From NCBI RefSeq assembly GCF_900660695.1, contig NZ_LR215042.1, forward strand, positions 62,001-126,000: 64,000 nucleotides of DNA, in the 5' to 3' direction. This document shows, in pieces, positions 11,861 through 25,026 of the stretch. The DNA is from Mycoplasmopsis meleagridis. GTDB taxonomy: Bacteria; Bacillota_I; Bacilli_A; Mycoplasmatales; Metamycoplasmataceae. The translations under genes were made by a program, and so were the position numbers. The notes beneath the pieces are model-generated. The model was not told the DNA's origin. It was given only the letters and a program-made list of their open reading frames with translations, and did not search any database. The number at the start of each line of letters is the position of its first letter. The stretch's first letter is position 1.

Positions 11861-13597
11861 TTATTTATAGTCTTTTTTGTATATTATTAATCATCCAAAA
11901 AATGTAAATAACATTGCCAAAATAATAGGAATAAATATAGCAAAATAAATATTAAAATTTTCTTTTGTTTTATAAATTACCAAATTATTTTTTAAATTAA
12001 TAGGAGTTATTAAATTCTTAACTAACAAAGAAGCAAGTTTTTCATTTTTATCAAAATTCGTGTCAAAATCATTAATTTTTATTGCTAGTTTATTTTCTGT
12101 TGCATATTTTGAAACTAAAAATACCGTTATTGCGTTTATTATGTATGTTTTAATATTTTCTAATGAAATTTTGGCATTTTCTAAATCATTTTCAATAGTA
12201 ACATTAGTGAAATTATCATTAGTTTTTTGGTAAGAAGAAGAAAAGATTGTAAATAAATTTGTTGTTATAGAATTTAAAAAATCATTAAATTCTTTATCAC
12301 TGGTTAAATTATTTTTAATATTTTCTATATTGCTAATATTCAAATATTTATTGTTTAAGTTTAATGAATTCAAATTTAGTTTTTCATTTGAATATTGTTT
12401 GTTTACTTCGTCAATAAAAATTTGATTAATAAGTTTTATGTATGCAAATTTATTATTATCTATGTATTCATTTTTACTATTTTTTGACGAAGTAAAAAAT
12501 GAGTATAATTTTTCCAATAAATCGTAATTATAGGTAAATATAACATAATCTTTAGTTTCATCTTTATCATCTAAAATTTTAATTAATATAACATTATTTA
12601 AATTAATATTTTCATTTTGAAAAACTTTCAAATCTAATTCATTGTTATTAATTGCTTGTTTTCATTGATAAGAAGAAATAGTATTTGCTATTTTTAAGTC
12701 TTTATTTCCTAAAGAAAAGATTTCAAGAAAGTATTCTGAATAGTTAAAGTATTTTAGATAAGAATAAAAATTATTTTTTACATTAATATCAATAGATTTA
12801 GTCAAGGAAGAATTTAATTGATTACTTTCAAAATTTCTATATTTTCTATAGACTGAGTAAACAGAGTTATTAAATGCTGGTAAATTAATATTTCCATTTT
12901 TTATAGAATCGTTAAATAAATCTATATTGTCATTATTATTTTTACTATTGGAACTTAGAGGCAAAGTTATATTTTTTTTAAAATCGTTATAAGCAGTGAT
13001 ATTACCTGTATATGAAGATGTTTTAATTATTGCAAAAATAGCCGTAATAATGAAAGGAATTATCCCAATTAAAATTTGAAAAGCTTTCAGTTCAACAAGT
13101 GCTTGTACAAATAAAGATAGTCCAATGGCAAAAATAGAAGTAATTAAAGATGCTAATAGAGTTGTTCCAACTTGAATAAAAACAAAATCTATGGAAATAT
13201 GGCTAACTATTATCAAACTTATGAAGTTAGAAAACGTATAAAAGGATAAGCAAAAAAGCATTCCTATAGTAGTTACAAAAGCATTCGTAAAATAAATTTG
13301 ACTTCTATTAATCGGTTTAGAAAATAGTATTGTTTGTAAGCCTTCGTTCTTGTATTTATAGAAAAAGGTTGAGCCAACAAAACTTGCTGATGCAAATAAA
13401 ATAAAAATTATTATATTATTAAAAGAAGATGCTGTAAGAACGTTACTAAGATAAAGATGAATATCATCTCACTTTGGAAAAGTAAAATAATAAATTAATT
13501 TACTAACGATAAATATAATAGAGAAAGCAATAGGGAAAATAAAAGTAATTTTTTGTTTAAAAAATAATTTAATTTGTATTTTAAAAAAAGCTAACAT
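11861..13597 (-). CDS. ABC-2-like transporter permease
   Basis: 578 residues. About six hydrophobic segments lie in the first 235 residues, then a large Asn/Ser/Lys-rich hydrophilic region of about 310 residues, then a final transmembrane helix near the C-terminus (residues about 548-568). This layout suggests a large domain outside the cell between the last two helices. The start overlaps the stop of the HAD gene by one base and the end is 7 bases from the ATPase gene, so it is the partner of that ATPase. Several TGA codons are read as Trp. The family is inferred from context; there is no recognised substrate motif. Confidence 0.72.
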
Positions 13598-14421
13598 TAG
13601 AAAATTATTCCTTCAATTGTTTTGGCTAATCCACCATTTTTATAGTCAAATTCAGAAATTATATCTGCAATATTTTTTAAGTCTTTAGAACTATTGTTCA
13701 TAGCAATCATTTTATTTACAACACCTATTGTAGAAGCATCATTTAAAGTATCACCAAAATGTAAGCAATCAGCTAAATTAACATTTTGGATGTTAGCATA
13801 AAATTTTTCAGCCTTTCCTTTAGAACACTCTAAAGCAGTTATTTCTAGTAAATCATTTTTACTTCCAGCGAAAGAAATTGTTATTTCGTCTTTTAAAAGA
13901 AGAGAGAGTTTTTTTTCAAAACTAGCAAGTTTATTTTTGTTGAAATGCCAAAAAATTAATTTATAAACTTTTAAATTTTTGTCTCTATTTTCGTGTTTTT
14001 TGCTTTTTCCACCTTTTAACTTAACTACTAGTCTATAAAAAAACGATTCACTATAACTGCCATTATGAAAATCGGAATTTACGATAGTAGTCATTTTATT
14101 TTTTCTTGCTAAAGAAAACATTTTTTGCACCAGTTTGTCAGAAATAGTTTTTTCAAAAATAACATTTCCTTCTTTAATTATTTTGGCACCATTTCAAAAA
14201 ATGATAGTTTTAGGCAACATTAATCTTTCATTAATTTTATATGTGTAAGGAAGTTCTCCTCTTCCAGTAGAAACAACAACTTCAATATTGTTTTTTATAC
14301 ATTTTTGCACAATGTCAATATTTTGTTGGCTAACTCAAGGTTTTCCTTTTTTCTTTATATCAAGAGTTGTTCCATCTAAATCTATAAATATTATTTTAGG
14401 TTTTATGTTTAGTTTTTGCAT
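13597..14421 (-). CDS. Cof-type HAD-superfamily phosphatase
   Basis: 274 residues. HAD motif I is DLDGTTLD near residues 14-21, motif II is STGRG, and motif IV is HFGDTLND near residue 220. The cap domain lies in between, as in Cof/YidA (type IIB) phosphatases that hydrolyse sugar phosphates or related metabolites in the cytoplasm. The true substrate is unknown. TGA is read as Trp twice in the N-terminal third. Lies between tex (19 bases upstream) and the ABC permease (one-base overlap). Confidence 0.87.
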
Positions 14422-14440
14422 AGTAAAACGTTTTCCTATT

Positions 14441-16585
14441 TTAAAGATCTATTTTAGCTTTAATTTTGTTTTTTTCTTTATCAATTTCTGTAATTATAAT
14501 TTCCAAGTTATCGCCTGGTTTAAATAGCGAATGGATATCAAAATCAGAATTATTTTTATAATTGATGCTTGATTTATGTATGAATGCGCTTTCTTTTAAG
14601 CCAACATAAGCAAAAATTGCGAAATCTGTTATGTTTAATACTGATGCGTCGATTTTCATCCCTTCTTTTAAATCGTCAATTGTCAAGATGCTATCTTTGA
14701 TCTTATAACCTTCTTTACTATCTCTTACGTCTTTAGTAGGATTTAATAACGATTCAAGAATTTGTTTTATGTTATATGAATTATCATTAAATTTTTTTGA
14801 TAATTCGTTTAAGTCCTGTTTATTTATTATATTTTTATCAATATTATTTAAATCTAAATTTAAATATTCAACTATTTTATAGGCTAATTCATAATTTTCA
14901 GGATGAATTGATGTTCTATCAAAAAAATTTTTTGAATCATGAATTCTTAAAAATCCAATTGCTTGTTCATAGGCTTTTTCTCCAAGACCTTTAACATTTT
15001 TAACTTCTTGGCGATTATTAAATTTATTTTTTTCTCTATAAGAAACAATATTTTCTGCAGTTTTTTTATTTAAGCCAGAAATATGTACAAGTATGTCTTT
15101 TGTCGCTGTATTTATATCTATACCTACTAAATTAACCACTTTGTCTACTTTGAAATCAAGATTTTTGCTTAATTCTTTTTGATTCAAATCATGTTGATAT
15201 TGACCAACTCCTATTGATTTAGGATCAATTTTTATTAATTCATTCAGAGGATCTTGAAATTTTCTACCAATATTAACTGCTGATCTTTCTTCAACAGACA
15301 AATTAGGGAATTCTTCTATAGCAGATTGAGAAGCAGAATATACACTTGCTCCAATTTCAGAAACTATTGCATAACCAATTTTTTTACTACTATCTAACTG
15401 CTTTCTTTTTTGAATCAAATTGGCAATGAATTCTTCAGTTTCACGTGATGCTGTTCCATTTCCAATTACAATGATGTCAACTTCATATTTATTTATCAAA
15501 TCATTAACAATTTTTTCTGATTTAATAGTTTCTTTTTGTGGAATATTAGGATACATTTTTTGTGTAGCTAATAATTTACCATTTTCATCTAAAACAGCCA
15601 TTTTGCAACCATGACCATATCCAGGATCTATCGATAATATTTTTTTACCTTTCACAGCAGGCCACATTAACATTGCTTCTATTTGCTCAGCAAAAATTTT
15701 AATTGCTTGTTCCTCTGCTTTTTCAAATAAATCGTTTTTAATTTCTCTAATTATTGAAGGATAAATTAGTCTTTCTAAGGCATCTAATAACGAATTTTTG
15801 ATAATATTACCAGTTGTTTTAACTTTGAAATATTTATTGTTTAACTCGTATTTGATCATTTTTTCGTTAAATTCAATATCATATGAAATTATTTTTTTAT
15901 TTTCTGCTCTATTTATTGCTAAAACTCTGTGATTTGGAATATATGATAATTTTTCTTTATGTTCATAATAATTAACAAAATTTTCATTTTCATCAATTGC
16001 ATTTTTTTTCTTTTTCGTAATAATAAAGCCAGTTTTTTTAATAACTTCTTTAACAAATTCTCTAGTATTTACATCTTGTGAAATTCATTGACTTATGATG
16101 TATTGAGCTTGTTCTATAGCAAATTCAACACTTTTAACATTTTCATTTATATACTTTTGAGCTTCTTTATAAGGATTAAATTTTGGATCTTCATTATCAA
16201 AAATAATTTTGGCTAATGGTTCTAATCCTAAACTAATAGCTTCTGTTGCTTTAGTTTTTTTACCTACTTTAAAAGGTTCATAAATATTTTCTAGTTCAGA
16301 TTTTTTTGTTACATTGTTGATTTGATTTTTTAATTCTTCAGTTAATAATTTAGCTTCTTCAAGTTTTCCTAAAATGGTTTCTTTTCTTTTATTCAATTCG
16401 ACATCATATTGGTATAAAACATTAATTTCTTGAATTTGCTCCTCATTTAGACCTTCAGTTTGAGCTTGTCTATATCTTGCTATAAAAGGAACAGTAGAGC
16501 CTTCGCTAAGCATATTTAAAACTGTTTCAACTTGACTTTCTTTTAGATTCATTTGTTTAGCAACATTTGTTATTGATATATTCAT
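14441..16585 (-). CDS. tex: Tex-like RNA-binding transcription accessory protein
   Basis: 714 residues, the normal Tex size. Domains in order: N-terminal helical Tex_N (starts MNISITNVAKQMNLKE), a YqgF/RNase H-like domain (KILSIDPGYGHGCKMAV), a helix-hairpin-helix region (VGIDINTATKDILVHISGLN), and a C-terminal S1 RNA-binding domain (EGMKIDASVLNITDFAIFAY). Tex binds nucleic acids and affects transcription; its exact role is not settled. One TGA (at 16082-16084) joins the two open segments. It heads the minus-strand operon ending at 8.9 kb. Confidence 0.9.
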
Positions 16586-16714
16586 TTATCCTCCTGAATA
16601 TTAATATTAATTTTAAAGGTTTTTACATAATAAAGCTATTAATACAGAAAAATGTTTTTTAGTTTATAATACAAATATTGATAATATTACTTTTGAATAT
16701 TATGAAAGGAAACA

Positions 16715-17731
16715 ATGACGCAAGTTTCACATAGATATGAACAATTTTTAGAAAATAACTATGAAGAATTCCGTAAAGATGTTGTTAACTTTAACATAAG
16801 AAGAGATAGATACTACATTCTTTTTGTTGGTTTAGCAATATTTATGTTTACATTTGGTGTTTTATTCACTATTCTTCTTTCTGTAGGAATATTCAACTAT
16901 AGTCAAACATCAAGCATTAGAACAACAAGATGAGTTTTCTTCTCTGTAGCAGTAGTAAGTATTGTTATAGCAGTAATTAGCCTAATTATTGTTTTCGTAA
17001 GAATGCATAAAATTAAAAATGAGTATTTTGTAAATAGTGAAGATATGCTTTTACAATATTTGTATAACAGAGTAGATTTGGTTTATAAAGGAAAAGGTCG
17101 TTATCCAGATAGAATAGATGATCTTAATGAAGTTTTTTACAAATCAAGTAATAAATGAGATTCTATTGATTGAGTTACTGATTCTCTAATGTTGTCGGGA
17201 ATTCCTTCAGATAAGAATCTAAAATTCGTTTTAGGTCACGTTTTCTACAATGAAAAAAATAAGTCAGACAAATGAAGAATTCAAAACATCAGAATTGGTG
17301 TATCAAAAGGAATAAATGAATTTAACGAAGAACAATTTGTAATGGACTCATATCTATTTTTAGAAGGAAAAATTCAGTCTAAAAAATTTGATCAAAGTTA
17401 TTTGTTCGGGCCTAAATTTCCACTTAATTTTAATTTTTCAATGCAAGAAAATGTTAATATCAATTTAGGAAAAAGCTACACAATTTTTTCAGATGTAAAT
17501 AATCTTAATGAAGAAGCATATAGTGAAATGTTAGAATACGTACAAGAGTTAGATTTGTGAAATAGAGGATTTGGTTTCTACATTGACAAAGAAACTAATA
17601 AAGTTTATAGTTGAATTAAACTTGATAGAGAAATTTTTAAATGAACTGAAGATAAATATCCAGCTCATAACATGTTAAGAGACGCATATTTGATAGGAAC
17701 ACTAGAAAGTTTACCTACATTATTAGATTAA
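16715..17731 (+). CDS. hypothetical membrane protein, two N-terminal helices
   Basis: 338 residues. A charged N-terminus of about 35 residues is followed by two transmembrane helices (about 36-60 and 73-95) with a short loop, then a soluble domain of about 240 residues rich in aromatic and charged residues. Many TGA codons are read as Trp. The start ATG follows GAAAGGA. The gene stands alone between tex (divergent) and parE with its own terminator. The family is not recognised; a cytoplasmic soluble domain anchored by a helical hairpin is the likely topology. Confidence 0.75.
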
Positions 17732-17741
17732 TTATTAATTT

Positions 17742-17768
17742 AAAATATTGCTTGGGCAATATTTTATT
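17742..17768 (+). terminator. terminator before parE
   Basis: A perfect 10-bp stem AAAATATTGC / GCAATATTTT with loop TTGG, then a T-rich run. Confidence 0.8.
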
Positions 17769-17807
17769 TTGCAAAATTCACCTGAAAAATAAGGTAATAT
17801 TTTAATT

Positions 17808-19718
17808 ATGAATAATAATTATGATGAATCTAGTATTCAACAACTTAAAGGATTAGAAGCTGTTAGAAAAAGACCAGGAATGTATATTGGCAGTACTGAT
17901 ATCAATGGTTTACATCATCTAATTTGAGAAATTGTAGACAATGCAATAGATGAAGCTTTAGCTGGTTTTGCTAACGAAATTAGTGTTACTTTAACTAGGG
18001 ATAATTCCATTATTGTTGAAGATAATGGTAGAGGAATTCCAGTTGGGAAAACTCCTTCAGGTAAATCTGCTGTTGAATTAGTTTTTACTGAATTACACGC
18101 TGGCGGAAAATTTAATGAAGGAGTATATAAAACTTCTTCTGGTTTACATGGTGTTGGTTCATCTGTGGTTAATGCTCTTAGTAATAAACTTATTGCAACA
18201 ATTTATCGTGATAAAAAAATTTATGAAACTAAATTTGAAAATGGTGACAAAATAGTACAAAAAACTAAGGAGATAGGCTCAACTTCTAAAAGAGGCACAA
18301 AAGTTGAATTTTGACCAAATTTTGAAATTTTTAAAAATGCTCAATTTAACTATGAAATAATAGCTGAAAGATTAAGAGAAAATTCTTTTTTAATAAGTAA
18401 TCTCAAAATTAATTTTATAGATGAATTGCATAATAAAGAGTTTGAATTTCACTATAAAAACGGCTTAAAAGAATTTATTAACTTTATAAATGATTCTAAA
18501 GAAGCTATTGGTGAAATATATTCATTTCACGACGTAAAAAATGAAATTGAAGTAGATTTTGCTTTTCAATATACTGAAAGTTATAATGAAACAGTGTTGT
18601 CTTTTGTTAATAACATAAAAACAAAGGATGGTGGAACGCACGAAACAGGCTTAAAAACTGCTTTTACAAAAGTTTTTAATGATTTCGCTTTAGAAGAAAA
18701 AGTTTTAAAAAGTAAAAATACATTTGAAGGTGAAGATATAAGAGAAGGCCTAACTATTATTTTAAGTGTCAAAATTCCCGAGAAATATTTAGAATTTGTT
18801 TCGCAAACGAAAGAAAAATTAGGAACACCAGAGGCCAAAACAGCTGTAGAAGAAATAGTTGCTAAATCATTGAAACTTTGAATTACTGAAAACAAACCAT
18901 TAGCTAAAAAAATACTTTCTAAGATTAAAAAAGCATCAGAATCAAGAGCTGCTGCAAGAAAAGCAAGAATAGAAGCAAGAAGTACAAAAAATGCTTTAAA
19001 AGAAAAACAAATATTAAGTGGTAAATTAACCCCTGCACAATCAAAAAAAGCTGAGGAAAAAGAATTATTTCTTGTTGAAGGTGATTCAGCTGGTGGATCA
19101 GCAAAACTAGGAAGAGATAGAAAATACCAAGCTATTTTACCTTTGAGAGGAAAAGTTATTAATACTGAAAAAGCAAGATTATTCGATATTTTAAAAAACG
19201 AAGAAATAGCAACAATTATTAATACAATTGGCGCTGGTATAGGCAGCGAATTAGATCTTAAAAAAGTACAGTATAACAAAATAATTATTATGACTGATGC
19301 TGATACTGATGGTGCACATATCCAAATTCTGTTATTAACATTTTTCTTTCGTCATATGCGTAAATTATTAGAAAAAGGTATGGTTTATATTGCTTTACCT
19401 CCTCTTTTTAAAATTAAAAATAAAAAAAATAATATTGTTTATGCCTGAGATGAAAATGAACTTAAACAAATTCTAAAAGATAATAATTTTAATAATTCTG
19501 AGATTCAAAGATATAAAGGATTGGGTGAAATGAATGCCGAACAACTTTGAGAAACTACAATGAATCCTAAAACTAGAACTCTTATACAAGTAAAAATTGA
19601 AGATGCTGCTTTAGCAGAAAGAAGAGTTTCGACTTTAATGGGAGATAATGTTGAACCAAGAAAAGAATGAATTAATTCTAATGTTGAATTTACCATGGAA
19701 GATGATTATCAAATTTAA
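17808..19718 (+). CDS. parE: DNA topoisomerase IV subunit B
   Basis: 636 residues. The GHKL ATPase domain shows [17 protein letters not shown] and DNGRGIP; the TOPRIM domain shows [10 protein letters not shown] and DADTDGAHI. Topoisomerase IV decatenates daughter chromosomes using ATP. ParE and GyrB are close relatives; ParE is chosen because the next gene, 17 bases on, is clearly ParC-like. Several TGA codons are read as Trp. Confidence 0.88.
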
Positions 19719-19735
19719 CTATTTTATGGAGTAAT

Positions 19736-22315
19736 ATGGATAAAAGTCAGAAAGAAAAATTGGACGATTTACTTTCAAAAATAATTCAAGAAAATCTTGA
19801 TAATATAATGGGCGATAGATTTAGCAGATATTCAAAATACATTATTCAACAACGTGCTTTACCTGATGTTAGAGATGGTCTTAAACCTGTGCAGAGAAGA
19901 ATTCTTTATTCAATGAATGATTTAGGATTGCATAATAATAAATCTTTCAAAAAATCAGCAAGAGTAGTAGGTGATGTTATTGGTAAATATCATCCTCACG
20001 GAGATTCTTCAATTTATGAAGCGATGGTTAGAATGTCACAAGATTGAAAAATGGGTTATTGTTTGTTAGAAATGCATGGTAATGTAGGTTCTATTGATGA
20101 TGATCCTGCTGCTGCAATGCGTTATACAGAAGTAAGATTAGCTAAAATATCTGATTTACTTTTGGAAGATCTTAAAAAAAATACAGTTAAATTTGCTCCT
20201 AATTTCGATGATTCGGAAAAAGAACCTACTGTTTTACCTTCATTAATACCTAATTTATTATTAAATGGTGCTAAAGGTATTGCCTCTGGTTTTGCAACAG
20301 AAATGCCGCCACATAATTTAGTTGAAATTTTAGATGCTACTATAGCAAAAATAAAGGATCCTTATATTAATTTAAACAAATTAATGAAATATATAAAAGG
20401 ACCAGATTTTCCTACTGGCGGCAATATTTATGGAATTGATGGTATTAGAGATGCTTTTGAAACTGGAAAAGGGAAAATTATTTTAGTTTCAAAATATAAA
20501 ACTTATAGTGATAACAAAAATAAATATATTGAAATATTAGAAATTCCTTATGGCGTAGTTAAATCTAAATTAATTAAAGATATTGATTTATTGATAATTA
20601 ATGAAACGATATCTGGAATAGTCGATATTAAAGACCAATCTGATAGAAATGGAATAAGTATTTTAATTACTCTAGATAAAGAAGCTAACGAAGAAATTAT
20701 TCTAAATTATTTATTGCAAAAAACAGAAATGAAAATTTATTATAACTACAATAATGTAGCTATTAAAAATTATTCACCATGTTTGTTAAATTTAAATGAG
20801 CTTTTAGATGCTTATTTAAATCATGTTAAAGAAATAAAAACTAAAACATTAGAATTTGATTTAGTTAAGTTTAAAGCAAGATTAGAAATTGTTCTAGGGT
20901 TTATTAAAGTTTCGGAAATTACTGATCAAGTTATAAAAACTATTAGAGAAAGCGAAAATTCTAAAACAGGGGTAATTGAAAATTTAGTTAAATTTTTTGC
21001 TTTTACACAAAATCAAGCTACAGCAATTGCTGAATTGAGATTGTATAAATTAAGTAAGACCGATAAGAATTTATTTTTGCTTGAAAAAGAAGAACTAGAA
21101 AAACAAATTGCAAGATGTACTTTACTTTTGAATAATAAAGAAGAATTCGACAATTGATTAATAGAAATATTTAAAAATATTCAAAAAGAATATGGTAGAG
21201 AAAGAAGAACTATTATTCATGAGGAAAATATTGATGTTTCTTATAATGAAAGCGATTTAGTCAAAGAAGAAATAGTGTATGTTAGTGTTTCTAAAAACGG
21301 ATATTTGAAACGTTTTTCAGAAAGAGTTAAAGAAACGAATGCAATTGATACTTTTGCCCTAAAAGAAGGCGATTTCATACTTTATTTTAATAAGTTACAA
21401 ACAACCGATAATTTACTTATTTTCACTAATTTGGGTAATTATGCAATTATTCCAGTTTATAAACTTTCAGAAACTAAATGGAAAGAATTAGGTTCGCATT
21501 TAAGCGATTTTGTGGAATTAATTCCAAATGAAGAAATAATAAGTGTATTAAAAGTTAAAGATTTTAACGAAAAGTATTTTGTAGGACTTTTTACAAAGTA
21601 TGGGCAAGGTAAAAGAGTTAAATTGAAAGATTTTGAAGTAAGCAGAAATAATAAAACTTTTACAGCAATGAAATTAGCAACTAACGATAAGTTAATTGGG
21701 GCTAAATTTTCTACAGGTTTGCAAGATGTTTTATTAATTACTAAGCGAGGGTTAGCTTCTTTATACACTGAAAATGATGTGCAAATTTATGGAACTAAAA
21801 GTAATGGTACTAAATCATGTTATATGCCTCCAATTGATGAAATAACTGCTTTTGCTTTTGTAAATAATGATGATATAGTTACTTTAGTAGCTAATAATGA
21901 ATATATCAAGAATATAAAAGTTAGTGATATAAATAAATCTCCTAAGAAAAATTTAGGCAAAAAAATATTTGATCAATTCAAATATAAAGAATTAATTGTT
22001 AACGATTGTGCAAGTACTTCTAGCGATTCTAAATTATTGTTAGTCACAAATGATAATAATTTATCTTTTGAAGGAATTAATAAATATCCTTTAACAAGCT
22101 CAAACGAAGGCTTTACAAAAATAAAAAATAATAAGATCAAATTTGCTTCAATTTATTTAGATGAATCAGAAGAAAAAAAACAAAAATTAGAAAAAGTAAA
22201 TTTTGCAAAAGAAAACGAACAAGAAAAAAAAGTAGTCAAAAAAGCAATTAAAGACATAGAAGACGTTTTAAATTTAAATATCGACGATATTCTTAAAAAA
22301 TTAGACATAAAATAA
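19736..22315 (+). CDS. parC: DNA topoisomerase IV subunit A
   Basis: 859 residues. The breakage-reunion domain has [18 protein letters not shown], the [18 protein letters not shown] region and catalytic Tyr130 in AAAMRYTE. The sequence [15 protein letters not shown] is ParC-like rather than GyrA-like. Ser92 and Glu96 stand where quinolone-resistance changes arise in other ParC proteins and look unaltered. The C-terminal part is a diverged beta-pinwheel followed by a Lys/Glu-rich tail. TGA is read as Trp at residue 105 and later. Forms an operon with parE. Confidence 0.9.
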
Positions 22316-22340
22316 AAACACTAAGAAGTGTTTTTATTTT
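22314..22340. terminator. bidirectional terminator between parC and pgsA
   Basis: A 9-bp stem AAAAACACT / AGTGTTTTT with loop AAGA, flanked by A and T runs, between converging genes. Confidence 0.8.
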
Positions 22341-22993
22341 TTATTTATAAATTTTTTTGCCATTTTATAGTAATAATAAGCGCTCAAAATGCTTAGTGAA
22401 CAAGCAAAAATGTTAGGCAATGATAAGATGAATATAATTAAAAAACTTATTTCTAGACTAATATTAGGTGCAGAATAAAGATTTTTATAACCGCAAGCTA
22501 AAATAATAATTGAACTAAAAATTAAAGTTAAAATACCAATAGTTAGGAAAAAAGTTTTGTATTTTCCTGTTTTTATAGCAGCAATTTCAACATTATTTTT
22601 ATTCATAACAATTCTTAAAGCGCCAACAATAATGTCTCTGCATATTATGATAAAAAGAACTAAAAAACTAATTAAATGATTAAAAATAATACATATGTAA
22701 ACTAATGCTGCGATAGTAATTAATTTGTCTGCTACTGGATCTCATAATTTTCCAAAAGAAGAAACAATGTTATATTTTCTAGCTAATTTGCCATCAATAA
22801 AATCACTGATCATAGCTAAAATAAAAGTCAATAAGAACAAAACATCAAAAAGAATAAAAGCAGCAATTCCTACGTAAGATTCTAAATTAGTTAAAATGGC
22901 TCTAATTACAATAAACAAAGTAAGAGGAATAACTAAAAATAAACGTAACTTAGTTCAATTATTAGCTAAATTAGGATTAATTATTTTTTTCAT
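22334..22993 (-). CDS. pgsA: CDP-diacylglycerol-glycerol-3-phosphate 3-phosphatidyltransferase
   Basis: 219 residues with about five hydrophobic segments. It makes phosphatidylglycerol phosphate from CDP-diacylglycerol and glycerol 3-phosphate at the membrane. The CDP-alcohol phosphotransferase motif D-G-x2-A-R-x8-G-x3-D-x3-D is seen as DGKLARKYNIVSSFGKLWD followed by PVAD. The start lies inside the end of the upstream gene (17-base overlap). TGA is read as Trp twice. Substrates connect with gpsA and the fakA-plsX unit in this window. Confidence 0.88.
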
Positions 22994-23573
22994 TTCTTAA
23001 TTCTCTTTCATAGAAAGCATCAATTTCTTTTTTAGCATCAAGATATTCAGAGGAAGAAATTTGAAGGTTAGTTTTGTTATAAATTTTTTTTATCAAATTT
23101 AACGTTTCGTTTATTTTCTTATCCCAAAGATTACTTCTAGTATCTCTTAAAGCAAGAAAACTGTTTAAAACATTGCTTTGCGAATCAGCGGCAACTATAT
23201 ATTCTTTAAAATTTTTATCATTTTCAAAAGTTATTAAAAATTTATGTGCTGTTTCTACAATTTGGCCCATTGTATATTCACCAATTGAAGGTTCAAAATT
23301 TTGTAAATATTCGTTATTTTTTTCTATTAGATAATGCAATTTAGCAATATAAATTTTTTGGAAATAATTTGCTCTATTTTCAAATTCTATTTTTTCCTTT
23401 TTAGCTTTATTTTTCTTTATTCTATCTTTGATAGCAGAATAAACAACAAAAACAATAACTAAAAAAACTACTATACCAAGAATTATTCAAGTTCCCGCAC
23501 CAGCAAGGGGATTTGTTGCTTCTGCTGTATTTGTTGTCATACCAGAAACTGTTGCTTCGTCAAAAAACTTCAT
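22977..23573 (-). CDS. hypothetical single-pass membrane protein
   Basis: 198 residues. A polar N-terminus of about 27 residues, one transmembrane helix (about 28-50), a Lys-rich stretch, then a helical soluble domain of about 140 residues with many Glu, Asn and Lys. It resembles LemA-type topology, but I see no firm motif. GGAGG stands just before the ATG. Overlaps pgsA by 17 bases, so the two are translationally coupled. Confidence 0.65.
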
Positions 23574-23685
23574 ATTCCTCCGCTTGAAATAATGTTTATT
23601 AATTATATATTATTAACAACTTTACAAAAGAATTGAATGAGCGATGTTTCTTTTTTAAGCATAAAATAGTATAATTAGATAAAAT

Positions 23686-23775
23686 TGGCAGTTGCTTGAG
23701 CGGTTGAAAAGGGCGGTCTCGAAAACCGTTAGTGTCTAACGATGCTCAAGGGTTCGAATCCCTTACTGCCAGCCA
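23686..23775 (+). tRNA. tRNA-Ser (anticodon CGA)
   Basis: Acceptor stem TGGCAGT / ACTGCCA, anticodon loop CTCGAAA giving CGA, a long variable arm as expected for tRNA-Ser, T arm AAGGG-TTCGAAT-CCCTT, and encoded CCA at the 3' end. It reads UCG codons. Confidence 0.9.
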
Positions 23776-23797
23776 TATAAAAATTTTTACCATTAAT

Positions 23798-23830
23798 AAA
23801 AAAACAGCTTTATTTGCTGTTTTTTTATTA
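23798..23830. terminator. bidirectional terminator between tRNA-Ser and deoB
   Basis: An 11-bp stem AAAAAAACAGC / GCTGTTTTTTT with a 7-base loop, between the plus-strand tRNA and the converging deoB. Confidence 0.8.
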
Positions 23831-25018
23831 AACTAATTGATCAAAAATATCATCTCCTGTTTCTTCAACAATATCAACTTCAAAATTTCTTGCAATAATA
23901 TTTCCTGAAGTTCCTAATCCTCTAACATCAGGAAGTACTTTTGGATCTTTAAATGATTTAGAGAAAATTGTTAAAGGTAATAATTCTCTTGTGTGGTTAA
24001 AACCAGGATAAAGTGGATCATTTCCATGATCGCTTGTCATTATTAATAAATCATCTTCTTGCATAACTTGGATTAACTTAGCTAATTTGGTATCTAAAGT
24101 AGCAATATTCGAAGCATAACCATTAACATCTCTTCTATGACCATAGTGAGAATCAAATTGTACTAAGTTTGTAAAAATTAAACCAGTTAAATCAGGATCT
24201 TGAGCTAATTTTATAGTTATATCCATGCCGTCTGCATCGCCTTGTGAAGGAAAATGTTGTGAAATTCCTTGACCAACAAAAATATCATTTATCTTACCTA
24301 CACTAATTGTAGGAATACCTTTATCTTGCAAACTATTTAAAATAACTCTTGAAGGTTTATTTGCATAGTCATGTCTGTTAAAGGTTCTAACATATTTTCC
24401 ATCTGGGCCTGTAATATAAGGTCTAACAATAATTCTTCCAACATTTCATTCTGGTCTTGATGAACATATTTCTCTAGCTAAATGACCATAACGATATAAA
24501 TTTTCTAATCCAACTCATTCTTCATGAGCTGCGATTTGTAAAACCGAGTCATTTGAAGTATATATGATAATTGCTCCTGTGTTTTTTTGTTCTTCAGCTA
24601 ACTCTTCAATAATAGCTGTACCTGAAGCTGCTTTATTACCTATAATTTTTCTACCATCAAAAGCTCTTTCTAATTCTGCAACTAATTCTTCAGGAAAACC
24701 ATTTTCGGCAAATGTAGGAAAAGGAACTTCGGTTTTAATTCCCATCATTTCTCAGTGACCTGCTAAAGTATCTTTAGCGTTTGAAACTTCTTGCACTCTT
24801 GTTACATAAGCAAGAGGCTTTTTAACGTGATAATTACCTTCTAAAGTTGTTATGTTACCTATTCCTAATTTTTTTCAAGTATCAATGTAAAACATTGCAG
24901 ATTTTGAAGCAGATAAAATCGTGTTTGCGCCTTTGTCCCCAAAAGCCTTTTGATCTTTATCAGGCCCTATTCCAAGGCCATCGGTTACAATCATAAATAC
25001 TCTCTTAAATTTTGGCAT
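23828..25018 (-). CDS. deoB: phosphopentomutase
   Basis: 396 residues, the usual DeoB length. It interconverts (deoxy)ribose 1-phosphate and 5-phosphate in nucleoside breakdown. The start [20 protein letters not shown] carries the metal-binding Asp, DTLAGHWEMMG is the family signature, and later metal motifs are TSDHGNDP and NHTREL. Several TGA codons are read as Trp. AAGGAG precedes the ATG; it follows the DHH genes by 8 bases and probably belongs to the same transcript. Fits with the BMP-type nucleoside importer at 52.7 kb. Confidence 0.93.
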
Positions 25019-25026
25019 AATTCTCC

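Noticed and set aside
18581-19279. Antisense open frame of 232 residues within parE
   Set aside because: Lies fully inside a well-supported gene, has unnatural composition and no ribosome binding site.
17808-22315. gyrB-gyrA pair
   Set aside because: The second gene has [15 protein letters not shown] and [16 protein letters not shown] features of ParC rather than GyrA, so parE-parC is the better call.
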